From Bacteroidales bacterium (GTDB lineage Bacteria; Bacteroidota; Bacteroidia; Bacteroidales; JAIPAP01): a DNA stretch of 32,659 bases. Under the pieces are notes generated by a model, which was not told the origin of the DNA, ran no database searches, and saw only the letters and a list, made by a program, of their open reading frames with translations. The position numbers and the translations under genes are program-made. Within the stretch, counting starts at the first letter, position 1. Every line of letters begins with the position of its first letter. Shown here in pieces: positions 16,951-25,167 of this stretch. The DNA lies in the NCBI GenBank assembly GCA_021740045.1, contig JAIPAP010000047.1, positions 1 to 32,659 on the forward strand, given 5' to 3'.

Positions 16951-17207
16951 CTGGTTTTTTGACGAAGAGACTGAAAAGCAAAGCGGTGAGTGATTTTAGA
17001 ATGGGGATTGTGGATTGGAGATTGCAGAATGGTGAGTGTTTAAGCTTCTTTGCCTTGTGACAAGACACTTATAATTATGAATTTAGAAATTAAGCTTTCG
17101 GAATTTGAAATATTGTGCCGTTACCCGCATCCCCAACTTTAAACTTTAAACTTTAAACTTTAGACTTTAGACTTTAGACTTTAAACTTTAGACCTTATAC
17201 CTTAGTC
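16951..17207. other. Convergent intergenic spacer with low-complexity sequence
   Basis: Both flanking genes end here. The left half has degenerate purine-rich motifs (around 17000-17035, GGATTGTGGATTGGAGATTG). The right half is the heptamer array listed separately. No ORF or RNA gene is seen. Confidence 0.5.
17135..17204. repeat. Tandem heptamer array, ten copies
   Basis: Ten head-to-tail 7-bp units run over 70 bp: four AACTTTA, three GACTTTA, one AACTTTA, then the decayed GACCTTA and TACCTTA. The array ends 3 bp before the stop codon of the minus-strand T9SS gene. Exact repeats on the left and decayed copies on the right suggest replication slippage with drift. Confidence 0.95.
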
Positions 17208-18395
17208 TCAAAAATTATGATCTATTATCAGTTTTTTAGTCGTTATAACCTTGTTATTCAAATCTTTTAATACCAGTATATAAATCCCTTCCGGATAGCT
17301 TATCGTGTTTAGTTTTTGGGATTGATTGATTGTTCTCCTTTGGAGCACTGCGCCTGCATAATTGATAAGTTCCATCCTGATTTCCTTTGAATTCAATTGC
17401 CGTCCCGGTTCAATAAACACGGCTCCTGAACAAGGATTCGGATAGATCATAACATCGGTTTTGGGCGAGTTCTCTTTCATATTGGTCGGAAGCATAATAA
17501 CCAGTGTATCGATTAGTATATCGGTAATGTATCCGATATCCCCATTATAAATAAGTGCCGCAAAACTATCCGAACCAGTATCTGCCGGCATCCCGTAGAT
17601 AGTGCCGGTGGTTCGATCAAAAGAGAAACCTGCCGGAATACTGTATTCATACCAGTATACAGAATCGATATTGGTGGTATCCGATAATTCAAGCTGGAAT
17701 TCGTAGTAAGTATCCATGTATGCTGTGTCAACATCTTCGGTGATGATCTTGGGGTAAAAATCATCATAGTAGCATGAATCAAACTTCGGACTTTGGTATA
17801 TCAGTTCATTATCCTGGTAATGACACAATAATTCGGAAACACCTCCTACAAGCTGGGCAGCAACGTAGCCACTATTCAACACCCCGAATTCGCTACCTAT
17901 TCCTTCAATCCAGGTTTCAACAATTTCGTCGGAACCAAAGCCGGGGGTGAAATGGTACCGTTGCCTGAGGCTACCATTGATGCTAATCGTATCGATGCTG
18001 TCGCAGATCATAAGCACATCGCTAAAATCCAAATAATAATTGGAGATATAAACACTATCCCCTTCCACCAAGTTAAAATCATAGAGCATCCCATCTTCAT
18101 TCGTTCCGAAATAGACTTTCCCGGTCGTTGTGTCTTCCCGGATATACCCAATATTCACCCATTCGCTTTGTAATGAGTCTGTGGCTTCCCATACTTTCAG
18201 GTAGGTATGTTCGCCCATTTGGACTTCATCATGAAATTGGTAACCGGCGGTACTACAGTGAGCCACCATAAATGCCCAAAATCCCACATAAACCGTACTC
18301 CATTGCTTGGTAGAATCTACGATCTGATAAGGATTTTGACTATAGGATAGAAAGGATGAAAATAAAACCAGGATAGTTACAATAAGGGTTTTCAT
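17208..18395 (-). CDS. Secreted protein with T9SS C-terminal sorting domain
   Basis: This 395-residue protein begins with a signal peptide (MKTLIVTILVLFSSFLSYSQ) and ends with a type A T9SS sorting domain of about 75 residues, recognised by VMIYPNPCSGAVFIEP, ELINYAGAVLQ and PEGIYILVLKD with the final KKLIIDHN. It should cross the outer membrane through the type IX system and be attached or released. Residues about 215-295 (VDTAYMDTYYEFQLELS, IPAGFSFDRTTGTIYGMP) read as an Ig-like putative adhesion domain of the He_PIG kind. The first 200 residues are not recognised. Its leader and start (CAGGCATATG) are almost identical to those of the receptor gene starting at 29749. Confidence 0.85.
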   Translation of the reverse strand: MKTLIVTILVLFSSFLSYSQNPYQIVDSTKQWSTVYVGFWAFMVAHCSTAGYQFHDEVQMGEHTYLKVWEATDSLQSEWVNIGYIREDTTTGKVYFGTNEDGMLYDFNLVEGDSVYISNYYLDFSDVLMICDSIDTISINGSLRQRYHFTPGFGSDEIVETWIEGIGSEFGVLNSGYVAAQLVGGVSELLCHYQDNELIYQSPKFDSCYYDDFYPKIITEDVDTAYMDTYYEFQLELSDTTNIDSVYWYEYSIPAGFSFDRTTGTIYGMPADTGSDSFAALIYNGDIGYITDILIDTLVIMLPTNMKENSPKTDVMIYPNPCSGAVFIEPGRQLNSKEIRMELINYAGAVLQRRTINQSQKLNTISYPEGIYILVLKDLNNKVITTKKLIIDHNF

Positions 18396-18409
18396 ATGCC
18401 TGAGTTTTG
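18392..18409 (-). promoter_or_regulatory. Leader/start motif shared with the gene starting at 29749
   Basis: On the minus strand the leader reads CAAAACTCAGGCATATGA, with the gene's ATG inside it. The same 18 bp with one change occurs at 29746-29763. The AGG three bases before the ATG is too close for a classical ribosome binding site. Confidence 0.5.
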
Positions 18410-18492
18410 GTTTCTATTTAATGATCATTTTCATTGCTAAAGATTGGCTGAAAAACACTGTAAATATAACGACAAATTTTAATCAAATCAAC

Positions 18493-18500
18493 TATTTTTG
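18493..18500 (+). promoter_or_regulatory. Possible -7 box of the lipoprotein hydrolase gene
   Basis: TATTTTTG is a perfect TAnnTTTG match, 33 bp before the ATG at 18534. No TTTG or TTG element is seen 19-21 bp upstream, so the call rests on the -7 box alone. Confidence 0.35.
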
Positions 18501-18533
18501 TCGCCGCCAAAGATTTTTAACAACTACTGAAAC

Positions 18534-19499
18534 ATGAAAAAACAACAAGTTCTCTTGTATTTTGCGCTGATAATGCTGTTTGCATTTTCGGGATGCCGTG
18601 AAAATATAAACGGCGAGTTGGTTACTATTAACGCCAACCCTGAAAAGGGTTTTCATTATCCGTACTTTTTATTTCTGCCTGATAATATGTCCGGCGCTGT
18701 AGAAGTCCACCTTATTGTTGAACCCAATAATTCGGGTTTTGTGGACGATGATCTTCAAAAGCATCTGGAAAAAGCCAGGCGAACTGCCACAAAAGACTAC
18801 TATATCGGGAATTATGTAGCCCGGGAACTAAAATATCCCCTGCTGGTCCCGGTATTTCCACGCTCCAGAACCAACTGGAAAACCTACACCCATTCCCTGG
18901 ACCGGGATGTGATGCTGGAAAAGGGAACCAATCTTGAACGTATCGACCTGCAATTGCTTGCCATGGTAAAAGATGCTTCTCAAATCCTGAAGGATAAAGG
19001 TTTTACAGTGAATGATAAGTTACTGATGACAGGCTTTTCAGCCTCGGGGACCTTCGCCAACCGGTTTAGCCTTATTCATCCTGAACATCTGCAAGCGGTC
19101 GCAGCAGGCGGACTTAATGGTTTACTGATGTTGCCGGCAGATGAATTAAATGGAGTTGCGCTGAATTATCCGGTCGGGATTATGGATTTCGATTCCCTGT
19201 GTGGAAAAAAATTCAATATTGATGCTTTTAAGAAATTGCCACAATTTCTATTTGCCGGAGAATTGGACGATAACGATGCCATCCCATATGATGATGCCTT
19301 TGATGAAAGCGAACGCAAAGTGATCTTTGAAGTGCTTGGAAAGGAAATGTTTCCCAAGCGCTGGAATAAATGCCGGGAGCTTTACCATAAATTTCAGATC
19401 AATGCGGAAATAAAATCTTATCCCGGTGTTGGACATGAACACCCGGAAGCAGTTAAAAAAGAAGTTGTGGATTTCTTCACATCTCATTTGAAGAAATAA
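18534..19499 (+). CDS. Alpha/beta-hydrolase lipoprotein
   Basis: The 321-residue protein has a lipoprotein signal (MKKQQVLLYFALIMLFAFSGC, cysteine at 21) and is therefore anchored in the envelope. The rest is an alpha/beta-hydrolase fold: the nucleophile elbow GFSASGTFANRFSL carries the serine, GELDDNDAIPYDDA is the likely acid region, and GVGHEHPEAV supplies the histidine near the end. The order serine-aspartate-histidine is canonical, and FPRSRTNWKTYTHSLDRDVM precedes the elbow as in esterase/PHB-depolymerase-like proteins. It is probably an esterase or a peptidase-like hydrolase; the substrate is unknown. The gene stands alone, with the T9SS gene diverging on its left. Confidence 0.83.
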   Translation: MKKQQVLLYFALIMLFAFSGCRENINGELVTINANPEKGFHYPYFLFLPDNMSGAVEVHLIVEPNNSGFVDDDLQKHLEKARRTATKDYYIGNYVARELKYPLLVPVFPRSRTNWKTYTHSLDRDVMLEKGTNLERIDLQLLAMVKDASQILKDKGFTVNDKLLMTGFSASGTFANRFSLIHPEHLQAVAAGGLNGLLMLPADELNGVALNYPVGIMDFDSLCGKKFNIDAFKKLPQFLFAGELDDNDAIPYDDAFDESERKVIFEVLGKEMFPKRWNKCRELYHKFQINAEIKSYPGVGHEHPEAVKKEVVDFFTSHLKK

Positions 19500-19748
19500 G
19501 GTTAGTATTACTAATTAATGTAAACTGCATGATCATTAATTGTAAATACAAGCACAATGTACAAATAAATCTACTAACCCCGAATCAATGTCATTTAATT
19601 AACGCTGTCAAGTCTTTAGACGATGACAGCTTAGCAGTATTGCAGACTTGTCAGCGTGCGAAGCTCCCGACAACGTCGAACAAATGTAAATGACAAAAGT
19701 TACTTAACTAAGCGACATGCAATCCCGAATGGTGAAAAGGCATCTGTT
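19500..19748. other. Convergent intergenic spacer with competing hairpins
   Basis: This region follows the 3' ends of both neighbours. GCTGTCA (19604-19610) pairs perfectly with TGACAGC (19624-19630), and the inner GTCT/AGAC (19612-19615, 19617-19620) can extend the stem. The 13-mer at 19603-19615 can instead pair with 19644-19656 with one mismatch. No T-tract follows on either strand. No ORF is seen. Confidence 0.55.
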
Positions 19749-22316
19749 TTACCGCCCTATCAGCACAATCCCACTCCAGTCGAGGGGCAGTTCACCTTTT
19801 TCGATCATTTCCAGCTTGGCTTGCCGCAGGGCATCGGAATAGCTATCTCCTTTAAGCAGATGGCTATAGAATGCGGTGATCAAGTCCTTGGTCTTTTCAT
19901 CATGAACCTTCCATAAAGAGGCAATCAGGTTGGGTACACCGGCAAAAATAAATCCGCGCGGAAGGGCAAACACCCCCTCTCCTTCCAGGATTTTACCGGT
20001 TCCACTTTTACAAGCACTTAATACCACCAGGTCGGTATTTAGTTGCATGGAAAAAAGTTCATTCACAAACAAAAATCCGTCTTTGTCATGCTGTTTTGAA
20101 ACCTTTTCGGGTTGACTGAAAAACAAACCCGAAAAAGCAGGATTGTCTTTTGAAGAAACCCCATGAGTGGCTACATGCAAGATGCGTGAAGAAGGCAACT
20201 GCCTGAAATTTTCCTCAGTGGCTTCAGCACCGGTTATCATCTGCGTTTTAAAACCATTGATCCCAAACATTTCATCAATGGCCTCAACTTCGTGTATTGA
20301 ATGAGGTAAGGAAACCAATTCCCATTCATTCAAATTAATAATACCTTCCTCGGCCAGCACTTCCAGGCTTCGGTAGGTATTGTTCCCGGCCAGTTCGGCG
20401 TATTCTTCCTTCATAAAGCCCGGTGCAAAGAGGGTAACCGCCAACTCCTCCCGTTCCTCTACGTTGCGCCTCGAATCGGCCCACAGCCGTGCTGAATAAT
20501 GATAGGTAATGGCATGATCATTTATCATTTCCCGGTTTTCCCCGGGAATGTTCAAGGCTTCAAAAGGTATGTTGTGCAGTATATTGTCGGGGATAATGAT
20601 CAGATTTTGCTTATGGGCCAATTGGTTATAAATGGGCTCAACAAGATATTGGGTGAGCTTGTATTTCATTTTGGTTGATCCCGTTTTTATACCCCTGAGA
20701 AAATCGCGATAAGCCGAATTAAAATCTTCATCCTTTTCAATTCTTTTAACAACAGTTTCCGAGGCGGTACTGCAAAAAATATTGAGGTATTCACCGGCTT
20801 CGGTATATTCGATGAGGGCCTCATGTTCGTTCAGATTTTTCCTGATCTCTTCCAGGCTAATATTGAAGCGATTAAGATCCACACCGGCCCCTTGTTCCGA
20901 TTGGCTTTTGATGGTATTTTTAATCCCTATTAATTTTGTCTTTTTAGCCAGCATAAGAAGCTCCAGTGAATCTTTATCACTACCGGAAGTGACCTGTGCC
21001 TGGTTTTGTATTTCCCGCAACTCTTTCTCGAGCTCTGTCTCCATTGAGTTTGCCTCTCTCAAGCTGTTTGATGATTTCGTCTTATGCATTTGGTAGCTTA
21101 ATAACCATCCCTTGGTAGCGCTGGCAAAGTCATAAATTTCATTACGATAATCATAGGTGGAATCAATCTGTTTTAATTGCCAGGCCAGCTTAATAGCTTC
21201 TTCATATCCGGCCTTGTTAATTGCCATCAGGCGGGGCAGGTTTTCTTCCGTCTGGCTTTGCTGCAGTATGTTAACCAAGGTATCCATTGCTTTGTAATGA
21301 TTTAAAGCCAGCTTCAACCAAGTGGCGTCTTTATTTTGTGCAAACAAGATTTCGAAAAAATCTATCTTGAGCATTAATGGCTGCAATACACCGCTGGTGT
21401 TGGTATGATTTCCCAAATTGGGCGGAAGGTAATGGTAATCATGGTCGAGACCCTCATCCGGGAAATTGGTGAGCATGCATTTTTCAACGTAATTCAGTCC
21501 CTTTTCAGCCTCACCTTTCATAAAATACAAATTCCCTAAGTAATAATAGGATGTAGCGGTTTTATGCGCCTTGGGACCAAATAGTTCCTTATTAATTTCC
21601 AAAGACTTCTGTCTAAGCATAATGGCTGAATCAATCTTTCCCTTCAGGGCAAGGGCCCTGGAAAAGTTACCGTAATTCGAGGCTTCACCTTCAGGATTAT
21701 TGCTTGTGTCCTTTAAAACTGTTTTTAGGGCTAAGCGACTGTATTTCAATGCTGAGTCGGCATTTTGCAAAAAGTTGTAGCTCATGGCCAGATTCGAATA
21801 AGCCTTTTGGAGCAACATAGCATTTAACGGTTCAGCCTCAAGGGTATATTTCAGGCTTTTTGTATATGGGTTGATAGCTTTGTCAAAAGCACCTTCGGCC
21901 AGGTAGGTAAATCCAAGTGCATCCAGAATAGCTGCGTTCAGGTGATCAAACTCTTTCCCGTTTTCCCGTAGCATATGCCATGCTCTTTCTGCCAACTGCC
22001 GGGCCAGGAAGGTGTGCGTTAAAGCCATCGATTTGGACATTGTCAGCATCAACGATGTCTTTTCCTTTGTAGTAAGTTGTTCCCCATATTGGGTAATAAC
22101 CCGGTGAAACAGTTCATGAGCCTTATTGGGTTTCGTTTTTAAATAGTGCTTTATCGAGTCCGTAAGCTTTAATGCTGCTTGTCTTTCGGTGCTTATACGA
22201 TCCGAAACAGTAAGATGATGATCACCTGTGGTTTGCGCGTATGAAAATGACAATATGAAACAGAAAATGGCTGATATAAGGGTTGCTCTCATCCCCAATG
22301 AGCTGATCAAATACAT
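19749..22316 (-). CDS. Secreted TPR-CHAT protein (caspase-like protease domain)
   Basis: This 855-residue protein has a cleavable signal (ISAIFCFILSFSYAQ); ATG at 22292 (residue 9, MRATLIS) is an equally good or better start. Residues about 60-330 hold helical tetratricopeptide repeats (for example DALGFTYLAEGAFDKAINPY, TATSYYYLGNLYFMKGEAEK). A coiled-coil-rich linker covers about 400-500. The C-terminal CHAT domain (about 540-855) keeps the caspase-like dyad: histidine in HVATHG (H718) and cysteine in LSACKSGTG (C769). Many CHAT proteins are cytoplasmic and act in cell-death or cleavage systems; here the protein is exported, which is common in Bacteroidota but of unknown function. No partner gene is adjacent. 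The C-terminal LIASLWKVHDEKT is also family-typical. Confidence 0.9.
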   Translation of the reverse strand: MYLISSLGMRATLISAIFCFILSFSYAQTTGDHHLTVSDRISTERQAALKLTDSIKHYLKTKPNKAHELFHRVITQYGEQLTTKEKTSLMLTMSKSMALTHTFLARQLAERAWHMLRENGKEFDHLNAAILDALGFTYLAEGAFDKAINPYTKSLKYTLEAEPLNAMLLQKAYSNLAMSYNFLQNADSALKYSRLALKTVLKDTSNNPEGEASNYGNFSRALALKGKIDSAIMLRQKSLEINKELFGPKAHKTATSYYYLGNLYFMKGEAEKGLNYVEKCMLTNFPDEGLDHDYHYLPPNLGNHTNTSGVLQPLMLKIDFFEILFAQNKDATWLKLALNHYKAMDTLVNILQQSQTEENLPRLMAINKAGYEEAIKLAWQLKQIDSTYDYRNEIYDFASATKGWLLSYQMHKTKSSNSLREANSMETELEKELREIQNQAQVTSGSDKDSLELLMLAKKTKLIGIKNTIKSQSEQGAGVDLNRFNISLEEIRKNLNEHEALIEYTEAGEYLNIFCSTASETVVKRIEKDEDFNSAYRDFLRGIKTGSTKMKYKLTQYLVEPIYNQLAHKQNLIIIPDNILHNIPFEALNIPGENREMINDHAITYHYSARLWADSRRNVEEREELAVTLFAPGFMKEEYAELAGNNTYRSLEVLAEEGIINLNEWELVSLPHSIHEVEAIDEMFGINGFKTQMITGAEATEENFRQLPSSRILHVATHGVSSKDNPAFSGLFFSQPEKVSKQHDKDGFLFVNELFSMQLNTDLVVLSACKSGTGKILEGEGVFALPRGFIFAGVPNLIASLWKVHDEKTKDLITAFYSHLLKGDSYSDALRQAKLEMIEKGELPLDWSGIVLIGR

Positions 22317-22350
22317 GTTAGTTAGTCTTTAGTTAGTTTATGTCCCGGAT

Positions 22351-22358
22351 CAAAAATA
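22351..22358 (-). promoter_or_regulatory. Possible -7 box of the TPR-CHAT gene
   Basis: TATTTTTG on the minus strand is a perfect TAnnTTTG box, 34 bp before the first possible ATG (22316). No clear -33 element. The leader then contains a direct repeat, ACTAACTAA twice, at 22318-22337. Confidence 0.4.
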
Positions 22359-22505
22359 GAAAAAACGGAAATGCTGTTTGTTAATAGAATATTAGGTTTT
22401 ATATTACCGAATACATAGTATTATTTTTCAATTATTTATATAGTTCACATGTGATAATTCATATATAATCTAAATAAATAGAAATTTATTTCAGATAAAA
22501 GCATG

Positions 22506-22613
22506 TTATAATCCAACTCTAAGAAAGGCCTTATAGAAAAAATAAATAACCAATACAACAGCTAAAATGCTTAGCAAAAAGGTAATGATATCGTATTGAT
22601 TTATGTTATTAAT
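22506..22613 (-). CDS. Possible 35-residue single-span membrane peptide with a non-ATG start
   Basis: This frame overlaps the end of the PepSY-like gene by a few bases and stops at 22506. It encodes a short hydrophilic start (NINQYD), then one clear hydrophobic helix (IITFLLSILAVVLVIYFF) and a basic end (YKAFLRVGL), as in small bitopic membrane proteins. There is no ATG; ATT at 22611-22613, just after a purine-rich AGGAAG, or the ATA at 22602-22604, would have to serve. The amino-acid pattern is strikingly membrane-like for chance, but the start problem keeps confidence low. Confidence 0.28.
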   Translation of the reverse strand: MNNINQYDIITFLLSILAVVLVIYFFYKAFLRVGL

Positions 22614-23130
22614 CTTCCTCTATTCCCAAAAATTCACCCCTGGCATCATACATAAGCTCAATGATCTGGTTATTATGCTTGATTTCCACATCATAAGTGA
22701 TGGCTCCATCCGGATGGGTGATTTCATCGGCTTCGAGCATTTTAGCGTCTGGATATCTGTTCTGAATATCACTTTTAATAACCTGGGGTAGCTCATTGGG
22801 GTCAATCTCGCGCTCGTTTTCGTCATTGTCATCGCCATGTTCATTTTCACCTTCTTCATCATCGTCTTCACCTTCCTCACTTTCAATTTCGGTAAAAATC
22901 TGGTTCCCGTCCTTATCATAAACCACTTCCTTTTCCTTACCGTTCACCTCAAATTCGGCAATATAATAACCATCTTCTCTTTCCCATTCCACATCACTGT
23001 ATTCGGGGTTTTGGGATTTAAAGCTGTTAATAATGCTTTCCGGGACATCATCCGAAGGGACTGTTTTTGATTGATCATTGCTGCAGGCAGCAAGAAAAGC
23101 CATCATTATTAAAATCATCAATATTTTCAT
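22609..23130 (-). CDS. Lipoprotein with two PepSY-like domains
   Basis: The 173-residue protein has a lipobox at LAAC (cysteine 16), so it is anchored to a membrane facing the periplasm. Two similar units follow, about 28-80 (PESIINSFKSQNPEYSDVEW, EFEVNGKEKEVVYDKDGNQIF) and about 112-170 (PQVIKSDIQNRYPDAKMLEA, VEIKHNNQIIELMYDARGEF). Each has the helix-then-sheet pattern of PepSY-like (beta-lactamase-inhibitor-like) domains. The linker is very acidic (around 82-110, nearly all D and E). Such proteins often lie next to two-component systems in Bacteroidota; the histidine kinase gene is just upstream on the same strand, 96 bp away. A ligand- or metal-binding periplasmic role is an inference. Confidence 0.85.
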   Translation of the reverse strand: MKILMILIMMAFLAACSNDQSKTVPSDDVPESIINSFKSQNPEYSDVEWEREDGYYIAEFEVNGKEKEVVYDKDGNQIFTEIESEEGEDDDEEGENEHGDDNDENEREIDPNELPQVIKSDIQNRYPDAKMLEADEITHPDGAITYDVEIKHNNQIIELMYDARGEFLGIEED

Positions 23131-23157
23131 AAGGATCTGTTTTTAATTAGTATTGAA

Positions 23158-23165
23158 CAAAAATA
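23158..23165 (-). promoter_or_regulatory. Possible -7 box of the PepSY-like gene
   Basis: TATTTTTG on the minus strand, 27 bp before the ATG at 23130 and within the 96-bp gap after the kinase gene. It suggests that the lipoprotein can be transcribed separately, perhaps as a target of the adjacent response regulator. No good -33 element. Confidence 0.38.
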
Positions 23166-23226
23166 ATACAGGATTCTGAAGAAATTCTGTGGATATAATG
23201 CTATCTGAAATATTTGGGGATTGTTT

Positions 23227-24489
23227 TTATTCTTTAAAATACCCAAACAAAATCCGTATTTCATGCCATTCATTATACAAGTTATAGCTGATTTTCCAAC
23301 CTTTGATTTCACATATTTTTTTTGCTATAGCCAATCCCAATCCCAATGATCGGGATGATGGCACCCCTTTCACAAAGCGCTCAAACATTTTATCCGGCGG
23401 GGAATTCAAAGTTGGGCCGGTATTGCCTATTTTTAGCATATTGTTATTAAGTTCAATTCTGATCTTTCCATTGCTAACATTATGTTTGATCGCATTACCT
23501 ATTAGATTGGAAAGTAGCGTATTAACTAATAATGGATCTGTTGTAACAAGCACCCTGTTTTCAAGGGATTTTTCTATAGTAATATTTTTAGTTGCCGTTA
23601 AATCTTCAAAAAGTTTCAGCGTATTAGTGAGAGCTTCAGCCATATCGATTTCCGCAGCTTGAGAAAATTGCCGGTTTTCAATCTTGGCCAAAAGCAATAA
23701 AGAATGATTAAGGCGTGATAATTGCCTTGCAGCCACAAGCGCTTTGTTGATCTGCTTAAGCTGATCTTCACTTAACTCCGGATGCTGTATTGTTTCCTCT
23801 AATTTTGTATGCAAAACAGATAATGGGGATTGCATTTCATGTGAAGCATTTTCTGTAAATTCCTTTAATGTTTGATAGTCAGTCTTGATCTTTTCAGTAA
23901 GCTTACAAATGGCCTGATTCAATTCTTTAAACTCAGTGATACCGGAATCTTTAAGTTGGATGGGCTGCTCTTTCTCCAATGAGTATGATTTTAGTATTTC
24001 GAGGTTTTGGTAAAAAGGCTTCCAGGTGTTTTTGGAAATGTAGTGGTTAATAAGGTACAAACCCATAAACAGGAGAGCAAGCACGCCCCCCAAAGTTAAA
24101 CCAATATTTCCGATGTAATCATGAGGCTCAAGTACCATCTGCCTGAGAGTGATGCGATACGTTTCCCCGTTTATGTTTTCTATTGATATTAGTTCCTTAA
24201 ACAATTCCGATTCCTTTTCAATAGGATCATACAAGGTGGTATCATTTATTATTAACTTACTTGCATGGTTTCCTGATAAGATCTCAATTTTCATCACCGG
24301 AGGGAGGTTTGTGATTTTTTCTCCATTAGCCAACTTTTGACTGATACGTTGCTTGTTTATGTACAATTTCTCTGTTATTTCATCTTCGAAGAAGGCCGTC
24401 ATCAGGCAATATAGTGACAGGCCGGCTAGAATTAGAATTGCGCTGGACATCACCAAATAAATACGACTTGTCTTTTGCAACAATTTCAT
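23227..24489 (-). CDS. Sensor histidine kinase
   Basis: The 420-residue protein has two membrane helices (about 10-32 and about 130-152, IGLTLGGVLALLFMGLYLI) flanking a periplasmic sensor segment of about 100 residues. Then come the HisKA dimerisation domain with the phospho-accepting H217 in ENASHEMQSPLSVL and a HATPase_c domain with N-box NLIGNAIKHN, an F-box MFERFVKG and G2 box SLGLGLAIAKKI. The G1 box reads KIGNTGPTL: the usual aspartate of DxGxG is an asparagine, a form often seen in this Bacteroidota subgroup. Its ATG overlaps the response-regulator stop by 4 bp (ATGA), so the two are co-translated. The signal it detects is unknown; the neighbouring PepSY lipoprotein may take part. Confidence 0.93.
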   Translation of the reverse strand: MKLLQKTSRIYLVMSSAILILAGLSLYCLMTAFFEDEITEKLYINKQRISQKLANGEKITNLPPVMKIEILSGNHASKLIINDTTLYDPIEKESELFKELISIENINGETYRITLRQMVLEPHDYIGNIGLTLGGVLALLFMGLYLINHYISKNTWKPFYQNLEILKSYSLEKEQPIQLKDSGITEFKELNQAICKLTEKIKTDYQTLKEFTENASHEMQSPLSVLHTKLEETIQHPELSEDQLKQINKALVAARQLSRLNHSLLLLAKIENRQFSQAAEIDMAEALTNTLKLFEDLTATKNITIEKSLENRVLVTTDPLLVNTLLSNLIGNAIKHNVSNGKIRIELNNNMLKIGNTGPTLNSPPDKMFERFVKGVPSSRSLGLGLAIAKKICEIKGWKISYNLYNEWHEIRILFGYFKE

Positions 24490-25163
24490 TTTTCGGTAAA
24501 TTTATATCCCATACCATAAACTGTTTTTAAATAATCTTCACCACCCTTTTCCCTGATTTTTCGTCTCAGGTTCTTAATATGAGTGTATATAAAGTCATAA
24601 TTGTCAACAAAATCAATTTGATCACCCCAAAGGTGTTCTGCAACAGCCTCACGGGTAATTACACGGTTTTTGTTAATGATCAAGTAAAGCAAAAGCTCAT
24701 ATTCTTTTTTAGTTAAATCCATTTCTTCCCCCTTAACATACACTTGTTTTGCCGAGGTAACAATTTCGATCTCATGAAAGGTGAGCCTTTCCTTCCCCTG
24801 CAAATTTCTTCTCCGGTTGATGGCATTGATCCTGGAGTTTAGCTCAGCTAAATGAAAGGGTTTAGTAATGTAATCATCAGCTCCAAAATCAAGACCTTTG
24901 AGTTTATCGTCGAGTGAATTTTTCGCCGAAATGATCAATATGCCAGTTTGTGTATGAAGATTTTTGATGTTTTTAATTAACTCCAATCCATTTCCATCCG
25001 GAAGCGTTATATCGAGAATAACAAGGTCGTATTCATGAACCGCCAGTTTATCTTCGGCAGTTAAATAATCAGGGGCCTGTTCGCATAAAAATCCCTCCCC
25101 TTTAAGGTAGCTAACAATGGAATCGAGCAAATCCCTTTCATCTTCAATAATTAAGATCTTCAT
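24486..25163 (-). CDS. OmpR-family response regulator
   Basis: The 225-residue protein has an N-terminal receiver domain with acidic pair E7/D8, phospho-acceptor D51 (LVILDITLPDG), switch serine around 79 and conserved K101 (DYITKPFHLAEL). The C-terminal winged-helix DNA-binding domain runs from about 125 to 225 (LTKKEYELLLYLIINKNRVI, EHLWGDQ, TVYGMGYKF). It is a cytoplasmic transcription factor, partner of the kinase encoded just downstream with a 4-bp overlap. The predicted -7 box ends 4 bp before the ATG, so the message may be leaderless. Likely targets are its own operon and the PepSY-like gene. Confidence 0.95.
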   Translation of the reverse strand: MKILIIEDERDLLDSIVSYLKGEGFLCEQAPDYLTAEDKLAVHEYDLVILDITLPDGNGLELIKNIKNLHTQTGILIISAKNSLDDKLKGLDFGADDYITKPFHLAELNSRINAINRRRNLQGKERLTFHEIEIVTSAKQVYVKGEEMDLTKKEYELLLYLIINKNRVITREAVAEHLWGDQIDFVDNYDFIYTHIKNLRRKIREKGGEDYLKTVYGMGYKFTEK

Positions 25164-25167
25164 TTTA

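Noticed and set aside
19603-19630. Bidirectional terminator between convergent genes
   Set aside because: The stem is good but no T-tract follows on either strand.
19603-19700. Integron attC-like site
   Set aside because: Paired hairpins suggested it, but the required GTTRRRY and RYYYAAC core sites are not found at the ends and no integrase is nearby.
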